A stretch of 64,000 bases of DNA from NCBI RefSeq assembly GCF_004354915.1, contig NZ_SMSI01000001.1, forward strand, positions 310,001-374,000. The letters are read 5' to 3'. Of the stretch, positions 30,650 through 37,810 are shown one piece after another. The stretch is from Pseudohoeflea suaedae (GTDB lineage: Bacteria; Pseudomonadota; Alphaproteobacteria; Rhizobiales; Rhizobiaceae). Within the stretch, counting starts at the first letter, position 1, and every line of letters starts with the position of its first letter. The position numbers and the translations under genes are program-made. Under the pieces are notes generated by a model, which saw only the letters and a list, made by a program, of their open reading frames with translations, ran no database searches and was not told the DNA's origin.

Positions 30650-33106
30650 TCAGCCCTTGCGTGGCTTGGCTCGTCGCGTGGGTGTGGCATCGGCCGGATT
30701 TTCCGGCCATTCGTGCTTGGGATAACGTCCGCGCATCTCCGCGCGCACATCGGCCCAGGATCCTTTCCAGAAGCCCGGCAGGTCGCGGGTCGTCTGGATC
30801 GGCCGGTGGGCGGGCGACAGCAATTCGAGCAACAGCGGCACGCGCCCGCCGACGATCGCCGGATGGGTGGTCTCGCCGAAGAGCTCCTGCACGCGGATTG
30901 CCAGAACCGGCTCGTCGCCATCATAGCGGATCGGCACGTTCGAGCCGGTGGGCGCCTCGTAATGGGTCGGTGCGAGGCGATCGATTTCGCCGGCCAGCGC
31001 ATAGCCCACGCGCGCCTTCAAGGCTTCGTAAAGTGTATCCGCTCCTACCCTGCGGACATTGGTCATTCCGGCAAGGAACGGACCCAGCCAGTCGTCGATC
31101 TCCGCGGCAAGGGCCGCATCGCTCATGTCCGGCCAGTCGTTGCCCGCCGTTCGTCGCAGGAAGCCTACCCGTTCGCGCAGGTGCTCGCTGGCCTTGGAGA
31201 AGGGCAGTTGCGACATGCCCGTCTGGCGCAGCCCTTCGCAAAGCGCTGCCTGAATTCTTCCGGGTTCCGGCTTCTCGATAGGCTTCTGCGACAGGACGAT
31301 CGCGCCGAGCCGCCGTGTCTTGCGGGCCCGGACGCCACCGCTTTCGGCATCGAAACGGTAGTCGTCGGTCTCCTCGGCCCGCGACAGGGTTTCCTCGAGA
31401 TCCCTGCCGCCCAGTTCTGCCGCCGCAAGCACGCGGGACCGCGCCGCCCGTCCGGTGAGATCGGCGACGACGATGTACTCGGCGCCCGCCAGCCGGTCCG
31501 TTTCCTCGATTTCGCAGCCGCGTCCATTGGCCATGACGAACCGTCCTCGCCCGCCGCGCTGCCGGGCAATCCGGTCGGGGAAGGCGATGGCGAGATGGGC
31601 GCCCGCCAGGTCTCCCTGGGAACTTCCGCGTTCCCGGCCTCCGCTCATGCGGGCAGCGAGCGATCGTGCCGCCCTGGCCCGGGGCGAGCCGTCGCGCAGG
31701 AACCGCGCGAGCCGGTCGTCGAGATCGATCGAACGGCCGCCGAGGCCCTGCTCGGTCAGCAGCACCGCAATCGCGGCGGCCACGAAGGCGTCCCCGGTTT
31801 CGCGGGCTTCCGCCACCATCGCCGCAAGCCGCGGTGGCAGCGGCAGGGCGCGCATTACATGACCGCGCGGGGTAATGCGGCCGGTTTCGTCGAGCGCGCC
31901 GAGAGAGGCAAGCAGCTTGCGCGCTTCCGTTATCGCGGCATCCGGCGGCGGATCGATGAATTTCAGGTCGCGCGGATCACCCACGCCCCAGGCGGCGCAA
32001 TCGAGCACCAGGCCGGACAGATCGGACGACAGGATCTGTGCCTCGGCGAAGGCGGGCAGGGCAGCGGTCTGTCCGGGATGCCAGAGCCGCACGGCGATGC
32101 CCGGCGCGGTCCGTCCCGCGCGGCCGGCTCGCTGGTCGGCGGAGGCGCGGGAGGCGCGCACGGTTTCGAGCCGCGTGATCCCCGTATCGGGTTCGAGCAC
32201 CGGCTGCCGCACGAGCCCGGAATCGATGACGATCCTCACGCCGTCGATGGTGATCGAGCTTTCGGCCACCGGCGTTGCGAGCACCACCTTGCGGGTGCCC
32301 TCGGCGGCGGGCCGGATCGCCTGGTCCTGCTCTTCGCCGGAGAGCCCGCCAAAAATCGGATGCACCTGTGTGCCGGGCCCCAGCATTGTGCCCAGCTGCT
32401 CGGCAGTCCGAAGAATTTCGCCCTGTCCTGGCAGGAAGGCGAGGATCGAGCCGTCTTCCTCGCCATGGAGCCGGCGAATGGTGCGGACCATCGTCTCCTC
32501 GATGCGTTCGCCGCCCGGGCGGTCGGCATGGCGGATGTCGACCTCGAATGCGCGGCCCGCGCTTTCGATCACGGCGTCGGTATCCATCAGCCCGGCCACA
32601 CGCTCGACATCGAGTGTCGCCGACATGACGAGAATGCGCAGCTCGTCACGCAGCCCGGCCTGGATATCGAGGGCCAGCGCCAGCCCGAAATCGGCTTCCA
32701 GCGCGCGCTCGTGAAACTCGTCGAAGATCACGCACGAAATGCCCGCGAGTTCGGGGTCGTCCAGCGCCATGCGGGTGAAGACGCCTTCTGTCACCACCTC
32801 GATCCGGGTCTTTGCCGATACCCGGTTGTCGAGACGCATCCGGTAGCCGACGGTATCGCCTGCCGTCTCGCCGATCATCGCCGCCATCCGCCGCGCGGCC
32901 GCGCGCGCCGCCAGCCGACGCGGCTCGATCAGGATGATCTTGCCGCTGCACCAGTCCGCTTCCAGAAGATCGAGCGGCACGAGGGTGGTCTTGCCGGCGC
33001 CCGGCGGCGCGGCGAGCACGGCGCGTGTCGAGCCGGAAAGCGCCGAGCGCAGCCCGGGAAGCGCCTCGTGGACGGGGAGCGAGCTGAATTTGTCCGCAAT
33101 GCTCAT
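30650..33106 (-). CDS. hrpB: ATP-dependent DEAH-type helicase HrpB
   Basis: An 818-residue superfamily 2 helicase: motif I APPGAGKTTLVPLDL, motif II FDEFHERALEADFG (DEFH in place of DEAH), motif III VMSATLD, and motif VI QRAGRAGRTAPG, then HA2 and a C-terminal HrpB domain. Its RNA or DNA substrate in bacteria is not settled. The ATG overlaps the stop of the ABC ATPase gene by four bases (ATGA), so its translation is coupled to the transporter genes. Confidence 0.95.
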   Translation of the reverse strand: MSIADKFSSLPVHEALPGLRSALSGSTRAVLAAPPGAGKTTLVPLDLLEADWCSGKIILIEPRRLAARAAARRMAAMIGETAGDTVGYRMRLDNRVSAKTRIEVVTEGVFTRMALDDPELAGISCVIFDEFHERALEADFGLALALDIQAGLRDELRILVMSATLDVERVAGLMDTDAVIESAGRAFEVDIRHADRPGGERIEETMVRTIRRLHGEEDGSILAFLPGQGEILRTAEQLGTMLGPGTQVHPIFGGLSGEEQDQAIRPAAEGTRKVVLATPVAESSITIDGVRIVIDSGLVRQPVLEPDTGITRLETVRASRASADQRAGRAGRTAPGIAVRLWHPGQTAALPAFAEAQILSSDLSGLVLDCAAWGVGDPRDLKFIDPPPDAAITEARKLLASLGALDETGRITPRGHVMRALPLPPRLAAMVAEARETGDAFVAAAIAVLLTEQGLGGRSIDLDDRLARFLRDGSPRARAARSLAARMSGGRERGSSQGDLAGAHLAIAFPDRIARQRGGRGRFVMANGRGCEIEETDRLAGAEYIVVADLTGRAARSRVLAAAELGGRDLEETLSRAEETDDYRFDAESGGVRARKTRRLGAIVLSQKPIEKPEPGRIQAALCEGLRQTGMSQLPFSKASEHLRERVGFLRRTAGNDWPDMSDAALAAEIDDWLGPFLAGMTNVRRVGADTLYEALKARVGYALAGEIDRLAPTHYEAPTGSNVPIRYDGDEPVLAIRVQELFGETTHPAIVGGRVPLLLELLSPAHRPIQTTRDLPGFWKGSWADVRAEMRGRYPKHEWPENPADATPTRRAKPRKG

Positions 33107-33750
33107 AAGGATCCGACCGCGATGATCCGGCCGTTGGCAGCCTCCGCGTCCGCGCCGTCATGGGTGACGAGGATGACCGGCAATCTCGCGGCGCGGGCAT
33201 GGTCGAACACCATCTCGCGCACCTGCCCGCGCAAGGCGCTGTCGAGCTTGGAGAACGGCTCGTCGAGCAGCAGCAGGCGCGGTTCGGAGACCGTCACGCG
33301 CTGGAGCGCCACCCGTGCCTTCTGCCCGCCGGAGAGCGTGTCGGGATCACGGTCGCCGAAGCCGGCAAGATCGACACGTTCGAGGGCGGCGCGGGCGATG
33401 TCGCGCCGCTCATTCCGGCCCGAAATCCGTTGCGGCACGGCGATGGCGATGTTGTCGAGAACGCTCAGATGCGGAAACAGGAGCGGATCCTGGAACAGGA
33501 TACCGGCATGCCGCGCTTCGGCCGGCAGGGACGTCAGCTCGGTGTCTCCGGACAGGATCCGGCCGCTGGCCTCGAACACCGGATCGAGGAAGCCTGCAAC
33601 ACAGGCGATCAGCGTGGATTTTCCCGATCCGGACGGCCCCATGACGGTCAGCACCTCGCCCGGCGCGATCGTGGCGTCGACCGCAATGAGCTCGCGCCCC
33701 TCAAGCGAAATAGAAATGTTCTCGAGCCTCAGCCCGGTCGCCCTGTCCAT
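33103..33750 (-). CDS. ynjD: ABC transporter ATPase, YnjD type
   Basis: A 215-residue ATPase: Walker A GPSGSGKST near residue 38, Q-loop FQDPLLFP, signature TLSGGQKARVAL, Walker B RLLLLDEPFSKLD, and H-loop VTHDG. Length and the neighbouring double-length permease and solute-binding gene match the YnjBCD system of enterobacteria, whose substrate is unknown; ThiQ/FbpC-like ATPases are the closest alternatives. It is the third gene of the minus-strand operon and leads by overlap into hrpB. Confidence 0.88.
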   Translation of the reverse strand: MDRATGLRLENISISLEGRELIAVDATIAPGEVLTVMGPSGSGKSTLIACVAGFLDPVFEASGRILSGDTELTSLPAEARHAGILFQDPLLFPHLSVLDNIAIAVPQRISGRNERRDIARAALERVDLAGFGDRDPDTLSGGQKARVALQRVTVSEPRLLLLDEPFSKLDSALRGQVREMVFDHARAARLPVILVTHDGADAEAANGRIIAVGSL

Positions 33751-33761
33751 GGTCGCTCCGA

Positions 33762-35486
33762 TCAGACGCGCAAGCCGCGCCGGTTGCGGAATAGCAAGCC
33801 GGGTAAAGCCGTGGCAATCGCGAATGCGAGGAATGGCAGTATCGTCTGCAGGAAGGCATAGACGCCGATCACCCGCCTGTTTCCGCCTGCCGAAAGCGCC
33901 ACAGCCTCGCTGGTGATCGTCGTCAGCCGTCCCGCGCCGATCATCACCGTCGGCAGATATTGTCCGATGGACACCGCGAAGCCAACGGCGAACGCGGTCA
34001 GGATGGCGCGGGAGAGCATCGGCAGTCGTATGCGAAACACCGTGCGCATGCGACCCATGCCAAGCCCGGCCGCTATCGTTTCGTAGCGTCGGTCATAGCT
34101 GCGCCAGGGGTCGGACAGCGACAGGAATACGTAAGGCAGGACGAACACAAGATGGGCGATCACCATGCCGGACAGGCTGCCGTCGAGGCCGCCGAGAATG
34201 GCGCAATACTGCATGCCGAAGAGGAACGAGATCTGCGGCACGATCAGCGGCAGATAGAGAAGCATCAGCGCCCGGGTGCCGCCGCTATTGCGTGTCTCGT
34301 TCTCGCGTTCGAGGCAGAGAAGGGTGAGCAGGACGGCCAGACCGGCGGACAGTGTCGCGACCGCAAGCGTCACGGTCAGCGGTTCGACCAGCCGGGGAAC
34401 GGCGCGCATCCAGGAGCGTCCGGTGAGGCTCGATGGCAGCGCGTCGGGAAACTGCCAGAGGCCCGCGACGGACCAGACCGCCAGTATCAGGATCCCGGCG
34501 ACGATGGTCAGTGCGGCAAGGGCCACGCCGCCGAGCCCGAGGCTTCGGGCCGCGCCGTCACGAGCGAGCCGCCGTCCGCGGTCACGGAATGCGGCAACGA
34601 GAACGCCGCCGAGCCGCTCCAGGCCGAGCCAGATCATGATGGCAGCGAGCGTGGTCAGGAGCTGCAGGACCGCACCGGCCGACGCCAGGTACCGCATGGA
34701 AAGATCCGGATCGTTCATCCATTCGATCAGCCGCACCGGCAGGGTGGCCGGAAGCTGCGGGCCGAGAATGAGCGCGACGTCGACCACCGAGGTCGCATAG
34801 GCCAGCACGGCCAGAACCGCGAGCCGGATCTGCCGGTAGAGCGACGGCCAGACCAGATAGGTGAAGCTCGCCACCCGCCCGTAACCCAGCGACCGGCCGA
34901 GCCGCATGCTATCGGCATGAGGAACCTGCGGCAGGGCCGCAAGGGTCACGAGGAAGAGAAACGGGATCTCCTTCACCACCAGCCCGGCAATCATCGACAG
35001 TCCCATGGAATCGTGGATGATGAAGAGATCGGGCGGCCGCGACCAGCCGGTGAGCCAGGGCGAGACGAGCCGCACGATCTCGCCGGATGGCGCGATCAGG
35101 AAGGCGAGACCGAAGGCGGTCGCGGCATGGGGCACGGCAAGAAGCGGCGCGAGCAGCCGCCGCATGAGGCCGAACAGCCTGCCGCCCAGATGTCCGCCGA
35201 CGAACAGCATCAGCAGCAGAAGTGAGATCAGCGTGGTCACCAGCCCCGTGACGAGGCTGAGCCCGACCGAGCGCCAGATGCCCGGAACATCGGTCAGGTC
35301 CGCGAAATGGGAAAGGGTGAATGTCATGCCGCCGAGGCCGGGCAAATAGCCGAAGGCGGGCAGCAGCGTGCCGAGGAAGCCGAACAGGATCGGTCCGACG
35401 AGTACGGCGATGGTCAGCGCGGGGGCATGACGGGTGAGGGGGCCGAAACCGGCCCCCGTCTCAATTCCCGGTGTCGTGCCTTGCAC
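33762..35486 (-). CDS. ynjC: ABC transporter double permease, YnjC type
   Basis: A 574-residue permease with two fused six-helix halves; a first EAA-type loop lies near residue 190 (ADSMRLGRSLGYGR) and the second near residue 465 (YETIAAGLGMGRMR). Such duplicated permeases occur in the FbpB/ThiP/YnjC group. I choose GTG 35486, two bases after the ynjB stop; a longer reading to 35519 would overlap the end of ynjB in another frame and adds no family residues. Confidence 0.85.
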   Translation of the reverse strand: MQGTTPGIETGAGFGPLTRHAPALTIAVLVGPILFGFLGTLLPAFGYLPGLGGMTFTLSHFADLTDVPGIWRSVGLSLVTGLVTTLISLLLLMLFVGGHLGGRLFGLMRRLLAPLLAVPHAATAFGLAFLIAPSGEIVRLVSPWLTGWSRPPDLFIIHDSMGLSMIAGLVVKEIPFLFLVTLAALPQVPHADSMRLGRSLGYGRVASFTYLVWPSLYRQIRLAVLAVLAYATSVVDVALILGPQLPATLPVRLIEWMNDPDLSMRYLASAGAVLQLLTTLAAIMIWLGLERLGGVLVAAFRDRGRRLARDGAARSLGLGGVALAALTIVAGILILAVWSVAGLWQFPDALPSSLTGRSWMRAVPRLVEPLTVTLAVATLSAGLAVLLTLLCLERENETRNSGGTRALMLLYLPLIVPQISFLFGMQYCAILGGLDGSLSGMVIAHLVFVLPYVFLSLSDPWRSYDRRYETIAAGLGMGRMRTVFRIRLPMLSRAILTAFAVGFAVSIGQYLPTVMIGAGRLTTITSEAVALSAGGNRRVIGVYAFLQTILPFLAFAIATALPGLLFRNRRGLRV

Positions 35487-35488
35487 GG

Positions 35489-36721
35489 TCAGTTCGCGGC
35501 ACCGTAGCGCCGCAGCCATTCGCCTTCGATATGTTCCATCCAGCTCGGATGCGGCTCGTCGAGCGCAGGCCCCAGCTCATCGGGGCGCAGCGTGGCGATG
35601 CCGAGATCGAGGGCTTCGAACCTTGCGCGGTCGGCGGCATCGAGCTTGTCCATCGAAAGCACCGTCGGGTCGCCCCAGATCGCCGGGTCCTGCTTGCGCG
35701 CCTGCGCTTCGGGCGAGATCAGGAAATTGGCCAGGACGAGCGCGCCGGCCTTGGCCGAGGCGTTGTAGGGAATGGCGACGAAATGGGTATTGCCCAGCGT
35801 GCCGCCGGAAAAGGTGAAGGAGCGCACGGTATCGGGCAGTTCGCCCGCCGCAATCCCGGAAGAGGCTTCCGACGGATTGAAGGCGAAGATGATGTCGAGC
35901 TCACCGTCTGCGAGCTTCTGCTTCATGTCCGGATAGTTCTGCGGAAATGCCTTGCCGCCGCGCCAGAGAAGCGGGTTGAGCTTGTCGAGATAGGCAAACA
36001 ACGGTGCCGTATCGGCTTCGAAGGTTGCTTCATCGACCGGCTTCAACAGCTTCGACTTGTCGTCGATCACTTCGATCAGGACCTGCTTGAGGAAGGAGGA
36101 GCCGATGAAATCCGGCGGCTGCGGGTAGGAAAACCGGCCCGGATTCTCCTCGGCCCATGCCAGGAGATCCTCGGCCGAATCCGGCAGGCCGTCGCTATCG
36201 GTGCGCGCGGTGTCGTAGAAGAACACCAGCTTCGCGCCGCCCCAGGGGCTTTCCAGCCCGTCCGTGGCAATGGTGAAATCGGTCAGGATCGTCGGCTTGT
36301 TCTCGTAGTCGATATATTGCCAGTTCGGAAGTTTCGTCGTCCAGTCGGGCGACAGCAGCAGGCCCTGCCGCTTCATCGAGGCGAAATTCTCGCCATTGAT
36401 CCAGATGAGGTCGACGGAGCCGCCCTCGTCTTTCCCGGCGGTCTTTTCGGCCAGCACCTTGGCAACCGCATTGGCGGTATCGTCGAGTTTCACGTGAACC
36501 ACCGTCACGCCGTACTGTTCGACCATCTGCGCGCCGGCCCATTCGAGATAGGCGTTGATGTTCTCCGAGCCGCCCCAGGCGTTGAAATAGACGGTCTGGC
36601 CCCTGGCGGCCTCGGTCACCGATTGCCAGTCGGAGGGATCGGGCTCGGCGGCCGTGGCAGCCGTTGCCCAGGCAAGGCCCGCGGCGAGCGTCGCGCTCAG
36701 GAGGCAGGTGTGAATACGCAT
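35489..36721 (-). CDS. ynjB: ABC transporter solute-binding protein, YnjB type
   Basis: A 410-residue periplasmic protein with a signal peptide ending in ATAATAAEP. The mature start contains ARGQTVYFNAWGGSENINAYLEWAG, the characteristic YnjB block, followed by VVHVKLDDTANAV. The substrate of YnjB is not known; relation to iron, thiamine and spermidine binding proteins makes a small cation or cofactor likely (inference). ATG 36721 is preferred since it starts the signal peptide; 21 extra codons upstream are not needed. First gene of the ynjBCD-hrpB operon. Confidence 0.87.
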   Translation of the reverse strand: MRIHTCLLSATLAAGLAWATAATAAEPDPSDWQSVTEAARGQTVYFNAWGGSENINAYLEWAGAQMVEQYGVTVVHVKLDDTANAVAKVLAEKTAGKDEGGSVDLIWINGENFASMKRQGLLLSPDWTTKLPNWQYIDYENKPTILTDFTIATDGLESPWGGAKLVFFYDTARTDSDGLPDSAEDLLAWAEENPGRFSYPQPPDFIGSSFLKQVLIEVIDDKSKLLKPVDEATFEADTAPLFAYLDKLNPLLWRGGKAFPQNYPDMKQKLADGELDIIFAFNPSEASSGIAAGELPDTVRSFTFSGGTLGNTHFVAIPYNASAKAGALVLANFLISPEAQARKQDPAIWGDPTVLSMDKLDAADRARFEALDLGIATLRPDELGPALDEPHPSWMEHIEGEWLRRYGAAN

Positions 36722-36905
36722 GAAGAGCCCTCGTCCCGTTGTGATCCTGGCGCGATTGACAACACGGCGCGGGCTCCGGGTCAACGAAGCCGCCTCTCAT
36801 CATTTCTCACATTGCGGTGATTCAGGCAGGTGATTGCGGGCGCAACCCGGCATGGATTGCCATCCGCGCCGCTGGAACATCCGCTGTGCGAATGCGGGAA
36901 AGCCG

Positions 36906-36936
36906 GGGGACCGACGAGGGGCATTTGCCGGTCCCC
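36906..36936. other. Stem-loop between ynjB and the lipoprotein gene
   Basis: Perfect 8-bp inverted repeat GGGGACCG ... CGGTCCCC with a 15-base loop, in the 260-base gap before ynjB. It could end transcription of the lipoprotein gene on the minus strand but lacks a good T run (GGCTTTCCC follows). No gene is seen in the gap. Confidence 0.4.
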
Positions 36937-36981
36937 GACTCCCATTGGCGTGCGGCGTCGCCAATTTTGAATAAAGCCGGC

Positions 36982-37668
36982 TCAGCCGCCGCGGCGCCAC
37001 ATCGTGACAGGCGTGCCGTCGGCAAGGGTGCCCGAGAAGTAGTTGATCCCGTCGCGATTGAGCTTCACGAGAACGGTCTTCCGGTCGGAGGCGAGTATGG
37101 CGAGCGGCGCGTCATACCCGGTGAATGTGTGGCCGAGAGACCAGCGCGCCGCCTGGGCGAGGAACGGCGACTGGCAGCTCTCGGCCGTCAGCTTGCCGGC
37201 CTTCGAACTCTCCATCTTGAGGTTCGTGCCCGAGCTGATGGAAATGGTGCAGCCGCAATCCGGGCGCCCGTCGGTGATCGCCCATTCGCCCTTCAGGTCC
37301 TGCTCGGTGCGGATCTGGTCGGAGGCTATGCCCTGTGCGACGGCGCCGCCGAGCGGGCCGGCTATGGCGCCTCCCAGCATGGAAATGGAGTTGCGCGCCA
37401 CATTGCGCTTGAGGTTGTTGCCGATGCCGTTCTTGACGAAGTCGCCGCCCTTGGCGGGTTTCGGCGGCGGCCCGGAAATCGGACGGGCGCAATAGCCCGA
37501 TTGCGTCTCGACCGCCTGCCCTTCGGCGATTGCCTGCGCGGTCGTAGCCGGCTGCGGTGCGGCGGCCATGCCGGCCTGGGTCGTGGCGGATGATTGGGTG
37601 GTGGGCGCCGACTGGCAGCCAGCCAGCAGCGCCAGCGCGCCAAGTGCACACACGGCCTTGTTCGTCAT
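36982..37668 (-). CDS. Lipoprotein with C-terminal AprI/Inh-like domain
   Basis: A 228-residue lipoprotein with the lipobox LALLAGCQS (Cys near residue 18), a Thr/Gln/Ala-rich linker to about residue 60, a Gly-rich stretch MLGGAIAGPLGGAVAQG near 100-115 and a C-terminal domain that begins LKGEWAITDGRPDCGC and ends YFSGTLADGTPVTMWRR. The GEW...C pattern resembles the AprI/Inh metalloprotease-inhibitor barrel also found in Brucella Omp19-type lipoproteins. That assignment is tentative. An 18-bp palindrome lies 72 bases upstream. Confidence 0.72.
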   Translation of the reverse strand: MTNKAVCALGALALLAGCQSAPTTQSSATTQAGMAAAPQPATTAQAIAEGQAVETQSGYCARPISGPPPKPAKGGDFVKNGIGNNLKRNVARNSISMLGGAIAGPLGGAVAQGIASDQIRTEQDLKGEWAITDGRPDCGCTISISSGTNLKMESSKAGKLTAESCQSPFLAQAARWSLGHTFTGYDAPLAILASDRKTVLVKLNRDGINYFSGTLADGTPVTMWRRGG

Positions 37669-37739
37669 GTCGTTTCTACCCCTCTGTCGTCCGTGTTTCG
37701 GACGTGGGGAAATCAGATCATGACTACGAACGCATTTTG

Positions 37740-37757
37740 ATCACCCGATCGGGTGAT
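37740..37757. promoter_or_regulatory. Perfect 18-bp palindrome, candidate operator
   Basis: ATCACCCGATCGGGTGAT is a perfect palindrome between the polA stop and the lipoprotein gene, 72 bases upstream of the latter. On the minus strand no T run follows, so it does not look like a polA terminator. An operator for the lipoprotein gene is the likelier reading. Confidence 0.45.
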
Positions 37758-37810
37758 TTTCGCCGTTCAAATCCGTTTTTCCGGCTCGAAAGCGGCCGGG
37801 GCCGAGTGGA

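Noticed and set aside
30713-33916. A 1067-codon plus-strand open frame
   Set aside because: It is antisense to hrpB and the ABC ATPase gene, both of which carry full motif sets.
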